Below, piece after piece: positions 46,794-54,787 of a stretch of 64,000 nucleotides of DNA. The DNA comes from Maribacter aquimaris (GTDB lineage: Bacteria; Bacteroidota; Bacteroidia; Flavobacteriales; Flavobacteriaceae). The translations under genes were made by a program, and so were the position numbers. The stretch covers positions 62,001-126,000 of the forward strand of contig NZ_JABTCF010000007.1 of assembly GCF_014596745.1 (NCBI RefSeq). Reading direction: 5' to 3'. The notes below the pieces were generated by a model. The model saw only the letters and a list, made by a program, of their open reading frames with translations. It ran no database searches and was not told the origin of the DNA. How positions within the stretch are numbered: the first letter of the stretch is position 1; the number at the start of each line of letters is the position of its first letter.

Positions 46794-46897
46794 GCATTCT
46801 ATTTGCAAAAAATATACTGTATTATTTTCATCTTTAATTGCGTTAGGTCTTTCGACTGCGATTGGACTTATTGTTTGCAGTGGTATCTTTTTGTAAT

Positions 46898-46924
46898 CCT
46901 ACAAGATTTTAGTAATCTTATTGG
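46898..46924. repeat. Degenerate copy of the 42574 palindrome
   Basis: Arms CCTACAAGATTTT and AATCTTATTGG resemble the element at 42574-42600. It lies in the metH leader. Sequence from 46925 to 47036 is otherwise plain AT-rich leader with no other feature seen. Confidence 0.4.
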
Positions 46925-47036
46925 TACTACAAAAACCACACATTGCAAAGCCTGACCATTTACAGGTATGAAAATGGCAACGCACTACTTTTATTTATCG
47001 ATCAAGGAAAGGTGTAAGACAGATGTCTTTATTAGG

Positions 47037-47151
47037 GTTATCTTTCACGCCTTAGCTGTGATAGAATGTAGCACCTTCTTACCCCGTTATACAGTAGGGA
47101 AAGGGTTGCCAAGGTTTCATTGGGTCTAGTCCCTCCGCCTTTCTTGATAAC
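47037..47151 (-). promoter_or_regulatory. SAM-I (S-box) riboswitch upstream of metH
   Basis: The minus strand shows the S-box core: P1 strands GTTATC and GATAAC, the GGCGGAGGGACTAGACCC segment, ATGAAACCTTGGCAACC, and AAGGTGCTACATTC. This is the consensus of the SAM-I aptamer, which binds S-adenosylmethionine. It lies 244 bases before the metH start, and the intervening leader could hold the expression platform; a hairpin AAGACA/TGTCTT follows the aptamer but lacks a good T run, so the output mechanism is open. Confidence 0.93.
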
Positions 47152-47178
47152 TATATCAACATAGTAAAGAACTCGTTG

Positions 47179-47209
47179 CAAATAAACGGTACTGTTTGTT
47201 TAAAAACAA
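47179..47209 (-). promoter_or_regulatory. Candidate promoter of the metH operon
   Basis: The minus strand reads TTTATTTG, one mismatch from TAnnTTTG, with TTG 20 bases upstream, the proper -33 spacing. Transcription would start about 20 bases before the SAM-I aptamer. Confidence 0.4.
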
Positions 47210-47229
47210 GGAATAACCTTAGTTTTAGG

Positions 47230-47829
47230 CTATTGCTTGTCAATTTTTTCTTTTGTGGGCAAAAGGCTTTTGGTTACTTCGTTCATTTTTTCAACCTTCT
47301 GTTCAAAGTTCCCCTTGAGGGTATTCCTAAAAGCATTTAAATTAAGGACCATTTGATTTATATCCTCAGGGATGACCTCCTCGAAAAACTGACGCAACCT
47401 TTTGGCTGTCGTCGGTGATTTACCATTGGTCGAAATAGCGATCTTGACGTTACCTTTTGTTACGATTCCTCCCATATAAAAATCGCAATAAGGGGGATTA
47501 TCGGCCACATTGACCAATTTATCAAGTGCACGGCAATCTTCATATACCTGCACATTGACCTCAGGTTTATCTGTGGTCGCAATGACCATATGTTTTCCTT
47601 TGAGATACTTTTTATCGTATACCTCGGTAATCAACTGCACATTGTACTTTTGGGCCAACTCCAAAGTGCCTTTGCCGTATTCCGGGGAAACCATCGTAAC
47701 ATTGGCATCCGGACTTGATTTGGTCAGGAAAGTGAGCTTTTCCTCGGCTACATTACCGCCACCTACAATAAGTATGGACAGATTTGACGTCTTGAGAAAA
47801 ACTGGGTATAGATTATTTCTTTCCATCAT
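47230..47829 (-). CDS. Precorrin-2 dehydrogenase/sirohydrochlorin ferrochelatase
   Basis: 199-residue protein matching the N-terminal CysG/Met8-like module that oxidises precorrin-2 and can insert iron to make siroheme. It has the NAD motif ILIVGGGNVAEEKLTFL, ATDKPEVN, and AISTNGKSP. Siroheme is the cofactor of the sulfite reductase in this operon. Start ATG at 47829 or 47826. It follows the uroporphyrinogen methyltransferase gene. Confidence 0.9.
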   Translation of the reverse strand: MMERNNLYPVFLKTSNLSILIVGGGNVAEEKLTFLTKSSPDANVTMVSPEYGKGTLELAQKYNVQLITEVYDKKYLKGKHMVIATTDKPEVNVQVYEDCRALDKLVNVADNPPYCDFYMGGIVTKGNVKIAISTNGKSPTTAKRLRQFFEEVIPEDINQMVLNLNAFRNTLKGNFEQKVEKMNEVTKSLLPTKEKIDKQ

Positions 47830-47856
47830 TGCCTAATATCTAATGGCCTCTGAAGC

Positions 47857-48672
47857 CTAAAGTCCTTTGAGGTCTATTTTATCATGCTCAACCTTTTTGC
47901 CCGGATATACAGGAAGATCATTTTGTGAATAGTTCTTTTGCAACTCCAAAATACGTTCCCGATGCTTTACCACATCACCGATAATAATTATGGCCGGGTT
48001 TTTCAATTCCTGTTTAGCTACTTCTTCTTGAATTGTCCTTATGGTACCAACCCCTACTTTCTCATTCTCCCGTGTACCGTTTTGAATAATGGCAATGGGC
48101 GTATCGTCTTTGCCTTCTTGTTTAAAAAGATCTACAATAGCCCCTAATTTACTCATACCCATAAGGATGACGACGGTGGCATTGGACTTAGCTGCCAAAT
48201 GGACATCGGTAGATAATTTATGTTCTTTTGTCGTTCCTGTAATTACCCAAAAACTCTCGGAAGAACCTCTTTTGGTTACAGGGATATGTTGGGAAGCAGG
48301 TACGGACACCGAGGATGAAACCCCAGGAACCATAGCCACTTCAATGCCTTGGGCAGCGGCATACTCCATTTCCTCGGCACCTCGTCCAAATACAAAGGGA
48401 TCCCCCCCTTTTAATCGGACCACATGACCATGGCTGAATGCCCTGCTTACAATAAGTTCATTGATTTGATCTTGCTCATAGGCATAACAACCTCTTCGCT
48501 TGCCTACAAAAATATGTTCCGCATTGGGTGCATATTCCAATAGTGTATCGTCTACCAAGGCATCGTACAGAATCACATTGGCGCTTGCCAAGGTCTTAAC
48601 CCCTTTTATGGTTATTAAATCGACGTCACCGGGACCAGCACCGACTACCGTAAGTTTGGGCTGCTTAAACAT
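47857..48672 (-). CDS. cobA: Uroporphyrinogen-III C-methyltransferase
   Basis: SAM-dependent double methylation of uroporphyrinogen III to precorrin-2, the first step toward siroheme. The 271-residue protein begins MFKQPKLTVVGAGPGDVDLITIKG, contains VRLKGGDPFVFGRGAEE and VPGVSSS, all diagnostic. The ATG at 48672 overlaps the sulfite reductase stop by eight bases; the longer frame from GTG 48705 is less likely. Confidence 0.93.
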   Translation of the reverse strand: MFKQPKLTVVGAGPGDVDLITIKGVKTLASANVILYDALVDDTLLEYAPNAEHIFVGKRRGCYAYEQDQINELIVSRAFSHGHVVRLKGGDPFVFGRGAEEMEYAAAQGIEVAMVPGVSSSVSVPASQHIPVTKRGSSESFWVITGTTKEHKLSTDVHLAAKSNATVVILMGMSKLGAIVDLFKQEGKDDTPIAIIQNGTRENEKVGVGTIRTIQEEVAKQELKNPAIIIIGDVVKHRERILELQKNYSQNDLPVYPGKKVEHDKIDLKGL

Positions 48673-50758
48673 TTGATAAATCCAGTTTTCTATACGTTTC
48701 AACACTCTCCATAAAGTCCTGTGCTTCTTTTAAATAGCTTTTTGCGAAATCTTCGGTAGGCTCGCTCGATTTTATCTGAAGTACCATTTCGGAGAAACCA
48801 CCCTCGACTTGTATTCGATTGGATTGGACAAAAATCTCATCAAAATCCTTGATGATACTGATATGGGTATTCGTTTTCGTTTTCTCCGAAGTCAACAAAG
48901 CCTTAGCCGCATTGACCATTGCCGTATACGAATGATATATACTAGCGGCCCATTTTCCTTCATGGATTGCTGAAATCGCATTGACGATCTTTTCATCACT
49001 TTCGTATAACAAGGTAGCCACAAGATCAATGACCACTCCAGCGCACTCCCCGACACCAATGGCTTTTTGGTATTTTTCTTCTGATCCCCAGTCAATATAA
49101 TCGCTTGGTGTTATCGTATCTAAATCGCCTAAAGGCTTCAATAGGTCATAGAAATAGGATTTTCCTTTTTCAGCATAATACGTAACATAAGAAGCCCCTT
49201 TCCCATTGGCTTCAAAATCGTTCAATATCAACCGTAGCGCCTCAGGTCCCCGCTTACTGGGCACTTTGAGCACCTTATCGGCAAACGCACCATTTCCGTC
49301 CCCTAAGTTACCTCCACCCAATAAAATCTGTAAGGCCGGGGCAACCAATTTGTCCTTGGTTTTTATAGACATTCCCTGAAAACCGATATTGGCCATATTA
49401 TGCTGGCCACAAGCATTCATACAACCACTTATTTTGATGAGCACATCGGGGTTGTTTATATATTGGGGATATTCAGCCTTGATGACCCGTTCCAATTCCC
49501 TGGCAATACCCGTACTACTTGCAATACCCAGGTTGCAGGTATCCGTTCCTGGACAAGAAGTAATATCACCAGCTTTGTTATACCCCATATGGGCAAAACC
49601 TAATTTTAAGAGTTCGTTATAAAAGAAAGGCACCAATTCTTCCTTCACATAGGGAATTAAAATATTCTGGCGCAGGGACAAACGCAGTTCCCCAGCGGCA
49701 TATTTCTCAACCAATGTTGCCAACAAACGAGCTTTATCCGTATAGAAATCACCCAATAGTACTTTAATACCAATCGCAACATATCCTTCCTGTTTTTGGG
49801 GAACCAAACTGGTTGATTTCCATGCCTCAAAGGCTTCTTTGTCTGCAATTTCAACGTCTGGAATATCGACAACGTTTGCAATATCCGCTTTTGGATAAGC
49901 CTCGGCATCGATAGGATAGCTTTTTATAGGTATTGCTTTTTGTTCTTCCTCGACCAATTGCTTAAACCCGTCCAAGCCAACATCCTTCAATAAGAATTTC
50001 AATCTTGCCCTAGACCTGCTCTTACGTTCACCATAACGGTCGAATACACGAACAACACCTTCCATCAATGGAATGATTTTGTCTGCAGGCAAAAACGGAA
50101 ACAACAAATCGGCATGTCGGGGTTGTGACCCCAAACCACCTGCTAGCATTACCTTAAATCCACGTACCCCATTTTGCGATTTGGCAATAAATCCTAAATC
50201 GTGCATATAGGACAATCCTGTATCCGCATCACTGGCTGAAAAGGATACTTTGAACTTCCTACCCATCTCCTGACTAATGGGGTTTCGCAAGAAATACTCA
50301 AAAAGAGCATGCGCATAAGGTGAAACATCAAAGGGCTCATCAACATCGATTCCCGCGGTTTCACTAGCGGTTACATTACGTACCGTGTTACCACAGGCCT
50401 CTCTCAAGGTTATGTCATCTTTTTCCAATTGGGCCCAAAGTTCAGGTGTCTTATCCAAATCCACATAATGTATTTGGATATCCTGTCTTGTGGTAATATG
50501 CAATCTCCCCGTAGAGTATTCATCAGAAACATCACAGATTCGTCTTAACTGGTTTGAGGTCACCTTACCGTAGGGTAGTTTAATGCGAATCATCTGTACA
50601 CCAAACTGGCGTTGCCCGTATATGCCACGTGCCAAACGAAGACTTCGGAATTTTTCCTCATCCAATTTTCCCCCTTTAAATTGGCGGATCTTGGCATCCA
50701 ATTCGATGATATCCTTTTCTACTATCGGATTTTCTATTTCTGTTCTAAAACTTCGCAT
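48665..50758 (-). CDS. Sulfite reductase (siroheme type) with C-terminal HEPN-like domain
   Basis: 697-residue protein. Residues 1 to about 560 form a siroheme/4Fe-4S nitrite/sulfite reductase, with TRQDIQIHYVDLD, the Cys motifs CPGTDTC (about 401) and CMNAC (about 443). Residues about 575-697 are helical and not part of the reductase; segments AIHEGKWAASIYHSYTAMVNAAKALL and AQDFMESVETY suggest a HEPN domain. The HEPN R-x4-6-H ribonuclease motif is not visible, so it is probably a binding module. It is in the cys operon after cysN and before the siroheme genes. Confidence 0.85.
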   Translation of the reverse strand: MRSFRTEIENPIVEKDIIELDAKIRQFKGGKLDEEKFRSLRLARGIYGQRQFGVQMIRIKLPYGKVTSNQLRRICDVSDEYSTGRLHITTRQDIQIHYVDLDKTPELWAQLEKDDITLREACGNTVRNVTASETAGIDVDEPFDVSPYAHALFEYFLRNPISQEMGRKFKVSFSASDADTGLSYMHDLGFIAKSQNGVRGFKVMLAGGLGSQPRHADLLFPFLPADKIIPLMEGVVRVFDRYGERKSRSRARLKFLLKDVGLDGFKQLVEEEQKAIPIKSYPIDAEAYPKADIANVVDIPDVEIADKEAFEAWKSTSLVPQKQEGYVAIGIKVLLGDFYTDKARLLATLVEKYAAGELRLSLRQNILIPYVKEELVPFFYNELLKLGFAHMGYNKAGDITSCPGTDTCNLGIASSTGIARELERVIKAEYPQYINNPDVLIKISGCMNACGQHNMANIGFQGMSIKTKDKLVAPALQILLGGGNLGDGNGAFADKVLKVPSKRGPEALRLILNDFEANGKGASYVTYYAEKGKSYFYDLLKPLGDLDTITPSDYIDWGSEEKYQKAIGVGECAGVVIDLVATLLYESDEKIVNAISAIHEGKWAASIYHSYTAMVNAAKALLTSEKTKTNTHISIIKDFDEIFVQSNRIQVEGGFSEMVLQIKSSEPTEDFAKSYLKEAQDFMESVETYRKLDLSNV

Positions 50759-50889
50759 ATTCTTTTCTTGAAAAATCTTGGATTAATGTATCACTAAAAT
50801 TATTATTCTATTATACCTATCGTTTTAATAGGTAATTATTGCCGCAAACCAAGGCAAAACCCTGGTCATTTATCAATCTATTCAGGAAA

Positions 50890-52137
50890 TCAATTGATAA
50901 ACCCTGCGCCTACGGTATTATTCGATTGTGTATCTATTAAAATAAAGGAACCATTTGTTCTATGGTCCTTAAAGGCATCGAAGAAAATGGGTTTGTTCAA
51001 TTTAAAGGACACTTTGGCGATATCATTGATCTTAAGGGAATCGACCCCTTCATCAATACCAGAATAATCCGGATTGATTTTATGATGAATGTTATCCACT
51101 TTGGCCAAGACCTTATTTACACCATGTTGTATGATGTATTTACCACCGGCGTTCATGTTTTTGGAATCCATCCAAGAAATAGTGGCCGTAAACTGCTTAT
51201 CGATTTTTGGCATATCACCCACCTTGACCAACATATCTCCCCGACTTACATTAATTTCGTCTTCTAGGGTTATGGTTACCGATGATCGTCTCGATGCGGT
51301 TTGGTATTTTTTATCGTGAAAATAGATTTCCTTGATTCTGGATTTGGTTTGGGAAGGCAATGCCACAACCTCATCCCCCACACTCAATTCACCTCCATAT
51401 ACTTTGCCTGCGAACCCCCTGAAATCATGAAATTCATCGGTTTTTGGTCGAATAACAAATTGTACAGGAAATCTTGGGGTACCCGCATTGAATACATCCT
51501 TCCTATCCAATTGCTCTAAATGATCCAACAAAGTCTGCCCCTTATACCAAGGCAATTTATCTGTCTTATGAACCACATTGTCTCCCTTAAGGGCACTTAC
51601 AGGTATAAAGGTGATATTTTGCTCTTGATAATCACGCTTACCCATCAAGGATTCGAAATCCTTTTTGATCGCGTTATAAATTTCCTCGGAATAGTCGACC
51701 AAATCCATTTTATTGATGGCCACGATAACATTCTTAATCCGCAATAGGTTGTTGATGAAAAAATGACGGTTCGTCTGTTCAATAACCCCCTTTCTAGCGT
51801 CGATTAAAATAATCGCAGCTTGGGATGTTGAAGCTCCCGTAACCATATTCCTGGTATACTCCACATGGCCTGGGGTATCTGCTATGATATAACTTTTTTT
51901 AGGTGTTGAAAAATAGATATGGGCCACATCGATGGTTATCCCCTGTTCCCTTTCGGCTACAAGTCCGTCTGTGGCCAAGGAGAAATCCAAATAATCATAC
52001 CCTTTTTGTTTACTGGTTTTTTCAATGGCTTCCAACTTATCGGTGGTCAATGATTTGGTATCATACAAGATTCTTCCTATCAAGGTGCTTTTACCATCAT
52101 CCACACTACCTGCCGTTGCAATTTTTAGTACTTCCAT
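50890..52137 (-). CDS. cysN: Sulfate adenylyltransferase subunit 1 (GTPase)
   Basis: 415-residue EF-Tu-like GTPase regulating ATP sulfurylase. Motifs are GSVDDGKSTL (G1), DTPGH (G3) and NKMD (G4). It ends without a C-terminal APS kinase (CysC) domain, unlike many fused CysNC proteins. It follows cysD in the operon, so the pair makes APS from ATP and sulfate. Confidence 0.94.
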   Translation of the reverse strand: MEVLKIATAGSVDDGKSTLIGRILYDTKSLTTDKLEAIEKTSKQKGYDYLDFSLATDGLVAEREQGITIDVAHIYFSTPKKSYIIADTPGHVEYTRNMVTGASTSQAAIILIDARKGVIEQTNRHFFINNLLRIKNVIVAINKMDLVDYSEEIYNAIKKDFESLMGKRDYQEQNITFIPVSALKGDNVVHKTDKLPWYKGQTLLDHLEQLDRKDVFNAGTPRFPVQFVIRPKTDEFHDFRGFAGKVYGGELSVGDEVVALPSQTKSRIKEIYFHDKKYQTASRRSSVTITLEDEINVSRGDMLVKVGDMPKIDKQFTATISWMDSKNMNAGGKYIIQHGVNKVLAKVDNIHHKINPDYSGIDEGVDSLKINDIAKVSFKLNKPIFFDAFKDHRTNGSFILIDTQSNNTVGAGFIN

Positions 52138-52252
52138 TTCTCTATATACTGTTGGCTCTTAGCTTTTGGCCACGAGCCTAATTTTAATTCATTTTATGAT
52201 TTGCTAAAGGCTGTAAGCCATGAGCTAAAGGAAAAATTTTCGTTTTAAAACT

Positions 52253-53161
52253 TCAAAAATATCCTTGTTGTTTTCTTTTTTCCATAGCTGCCTCTGACCG
52301 CTTATCATCTATTCGCGCACCTCTTTCAGAGATGGTAGACTCCCGAATCTCCCGAACAACACTCGCTATATCCGAAGCTTCAGAAAAAACCGCTGCCGTA
52401 CAACTCATATCACCCACAGTTCTAAAACGCACCAGTTCTTCCAATACCTCTTCATCTTCCTCTTGGTATACGTAGTCAGAATGCGACCAAATCATCCCAT
52501 CCCTTAAGAAAACCTTCCTTTTATGGGCGAAATAAATCGATGGAATTTCGATGTTCTCTTTTTCGATATAAGACCACACATCCAATTCCGTCCAGTTACT
52601 GATCGGAAAAACACGCACATTTTGACCTAGGTCGATTTGCCCATTCAACATATCGAACAATTCGGGCCTTTGATTTTTCTCATCCCATTGGCCAAAATCG
52701 TCCCTTACAGAAAAAATACGTTCTTTGGCCCTAGCCTTTTCCTCATCACGTCTTGCCCCACCGATACAAGCATCGAACTTGAATTCCTCTATGGCATCCA
52801 AAAGCGTGGTTGTCTGCAAGGCGTTCCTACTGGAATATCTTCCGGTCTCTTCCTTTACCTTTCCTTGGTCTATGGAATCCTGAACATTACGTACAATCAA
52901 CTCCAAACCGAGCTCTTTCACCAATCGATCGCGAAATTCGATGGTTTCAGGAAAATTATGCCCTGTATCAATATGCATTAAAGGAAATGGAATCTTTGCA
53001 GGGTAGAATGCTTTTTGCGCCAATCGTACCAAGGTTATGGAATCCTTACCGCCAGAAAACAATAGAACAGGTTTTTCAAACTGTGCCGCCACTTCACGAA
53101 TAATGTAAATAGCTTCGTTCTCCAGTGGGTTAATATGTGATGTATCTTTAATCAATGCCAT
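52253..53161 (-). CDS. cysD: Sulfate adenylyltransferase subunit 2
   Basis: 302-residue catalytic subunit of ATP sulfurylase. It has the PP-loop SGGKDS at residues 36-41, MHIDTGHNFPET, GGARRDEEKARAKER, and the C-terminal GARIDDKRSEAAMEKRKQQGYF, all characteristic of CysD. It follows cysH by 24 bases and precedes cysN. Confidence 0.95.
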   Translation of the reverse strand: MALIKDTSHINPLENEAIYIIREVAAQFEKPVLLFSGGKDSITLVRLAQKAFYPAKIPFPLMHIDTGHNFPETIEFRDRLVKELGLELIVRNVQDSIDQGKVKEETGRYSSRNALQTTTLLDAIEEFKFDACIGGARRDEEKARAKERIFSVRDDFGQWDEKNQRPELFDMLNGQIDLGQNVRVFPISNWTELDVWSYIEKENIEIPSIYFAHKRKVFLRDGMIWSHSDYVYQEEDEEVLEELVRFRTVGDMSCTAAVFSEASDIASVVREIRESTISERGARIDDKRSEAAMEKRKQQGYF

Positions 53162-53185
53162 GCTATTACGCTTTTATATGCTTCA

Positions 53186-53809
53186 TTAAATGTGCAATCC
53201 ACACTCCCGGTTCTCAAGCACCTTGGTGGGATCAAAATATTTATGTTCATTCGGCAGGTTTCTTTCCTCCAAATACGTATCCAATTGTTCATCCGTCCAG
53301 GAATAGAATGGACTAACTTTCAAAACCCCATCCCTACTAAGACTAAAAATATCCAAGGTATCCCTAAGGGCTGTCTGACCTTTCCTTAAATTGGTAAACC
53401 AAACATCAGGTTTTATCTCGGCCATAGCCCTTTTAAAAGGCTCCAATTTTACTTGTTCGGTAAACTCCGCATGCCTTGGGTCATCGATGCCTGGAATACC
53501 CATAACAACATCACGATGTGCAGCGGTTTGTTTGGGAACATATAATTTTATATTCAAATCCAAAGTAGCTATCAACTTCTCGGCATGGGCATAGGTCTGG
53601 GGAGTATTGTACCCCGTATCGCACCAAACTACAGGTACATCCTTCCGCACTTGGGTAACCGCATTGAGAATAGCCACCTCGTAAGGTCTGAAATTCGTGG
53701 TGACCACGGCATTTTTGGAATGTCCAATCGCCCATGAAATTATTTCTTCCGGTTGGGCTTCCTTAAATTGGCTATTGTATTTTTTGATATTCTCCTCGGT
53801 AAAATCCAT
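53186..53809 (-). CDS. cysH: Phosphoadenylyl-sulfate reductase family protein
   Basis: 207-residue reductase of activated sulfate. It carries the PAPS/APS reductase core with VVWCDTGYNTPQT and FTNLRKGQTALRD and ends in ENRECGLHI, the catalytic Cys tail. The CC...CxxC cluster ligands of APS-type enzymes are absent, which indicates the PAPS type. Yet no APS kinase gene is present in this window, so either it lies elsewhere or the substrate differs from expectation. Confidence 0.88.
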   Translation of the reverse strand: MDFTEENIKKYNSQFKEAQPEEIISWAIGHSKNAVVTTNFRPYEVAILNAVTQVRKDVPVVWCDTGYNTPQTYAHAEKLIATLDLNIKLYVPKQTAAHRDVVMGIPGIDDPRHAEFTEQVKLEPFKRAMAEIKPDVWFTNLRKGQTALRDTLDIFSLSRDGVLKVSPFYSWTDEQLDTYLEERNLPNEHKYFDPTKVLENRECGLHI

Positions 53810-53834
53810 TGTTCAAATTTTTAAGATAGGTATT

Positions 53835-54101
53835 CTACTTTTTTCCCCAAGTAACCATATTCCACGCTCTTTCGTGAAAAAAGTAAAGAATCATCTTGGT
53901 CACAAAATCGATTGAGGCGATAGAGGCCGCTACAGCGATCTTACCCGTTAAGAGGTAAGATATCAATAACGTATCCAACGTCCCAACCACTCTCCAACTC
54001 AACGCTTTTGCGATACTGCGAACTGGACTTTCTGATTTTCTGTCGGTATCAAAATCACTCTTGGCCGTTTTTTTATTTAAAATCAATTGGTCTGCAATCA
54101 T
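53835..54101 (-). CDS. DUF2061 membrane protein
   Basis: 88-residue protein with two hydrophobic segments (about 35-52 and 55-75), a basic N terminus, and KALSWRVVGTLDTLLISYLLTGK, the DUF2061 pattern. These proteins often sit at the head of cys operons in Bacteroidota; their role is unknown. It is the first gene of this operon, behind the Rrf2-type operator. Confidence 0.85.
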   Translation of the reverse strand: MIADQLILNKKTAKSDFDTDRKSESPVRSIAKALSWRVVGTLDTLLISYLLTGKIAVAASIASIDFVTKMILYFFHERAWNMVTWGKK

Positions 54102-54117
54102 GAAGTTTATATTTATT

Positions 54118-54220
54118 ATCCTATCGATTTGATAGAGTATGCAAATTTAGAATTATATATGAAAAACGCATATTAAAAATAAATAAATATTAGATTTACC
54201 CTATTGATTTAGTAGATTAT
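54118..54220 (-). promoter_or_regulatory. Promoter and two probable Rrf2 operators of the cys operon
   Basis: The minus strand reads TAAATTTG (54142-54149), an exact match to TAnnTTTG, with the first operator just downstream at 54118-54140: an imperfect palindrome around CTATCGATTTGATAG. A similar element around CTATTGATTTAGTAG lies at 54198-54220, about 80 bases upstream. The TATC...GATA shape resembles sites of CymR/IscR-type Rrf2 regulators, and an rrf2 gene lies just upstream. Binding at the first site would cover the transcription start. Confidence 0.55.
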
Positions 54221-54326
54221 TAATTTTTAAGTCGATTTTCAATAGAATTATCAATCAATAATTGCAATCATTGATGAATCTTCCAAAAAATTTAGAAATT
54301 GATGTATTCCCCTGAAGTGATGGGGT

Positions 54327-54737
54327 TTACTTGATTAAATCAGCCAAGGTATTATGGCGGTATACGGTCAATGCACTATCCCTAACCTGAAGCATTAATT
54401 TATGTACGGAACAACTGGCCTCATCCGGACAATCCTCACATTTCTCATAAAAATTAAGACTAACACAAGGTACCAAGGCTATGGGACCTTCGAGAATACG
54501 CATTACATCGGTCATTAAAATATCCTTGGGATCCTTAATGAGATAATACCCGCCTCCCTTGCCTTTTTTAGAACCTAAAAGGCCTGACTTTCTTAGGGTC
54601 AAAAGAATACTTTCGAGAAATTTCTGGGAAATATTTTCATGCTTGGCAATTTCAGCGATCTGAACCGGCTGCCGATCTTCCAATGTAGCCAGGAAGCTCA
54701 AAGCCTTTAAACCATATTTTGTTTTCTTGGAAAGCAT
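54327..54737 (-). CDS. Rrf2-family transcriptional regulator
   Basis: 136-residue winged-helix regulator beginning MLSKKTKYGLKALSFLA, with the recognition-helix segment IAEIAKHENISQKFLESILLTLRKSGLL. Four Cys occur near residues 91-108, in CVSLNFYEKCEDCPDEASC, a pattern that could bind an Fe-S cluster or sense thiols. Its location between the methionine genes and the cys operon, with matching operator-like sites before the cys operon, suggests it controls sulfur assimilation. Confidence 0.88.
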   Translation of the reverse strand: MLSKKTKYGLKALSFLATLEDRQPVQIAEIAKHENISQKFLESILLTLRKSGLLGSKKGKGGGYYLIKDPKDILMTDVMRILEGPIALVPCVSLNFYEKCEDCPDEASCSVHKLMLQVRDSALTVYRHNTLADLIK

Positions 54738-54787
54738 TTAGCGAATATATGCAAAATCTTAGATTCATTTTGCCTATAACAACAAAA

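Noticed and set aside
54250-54275. Inverted repeat ATCAAT/ATTGAT as the rrf2 terminator
   Set aside because: The stem is AT-only and weak, with no T run after it on the minus strand.
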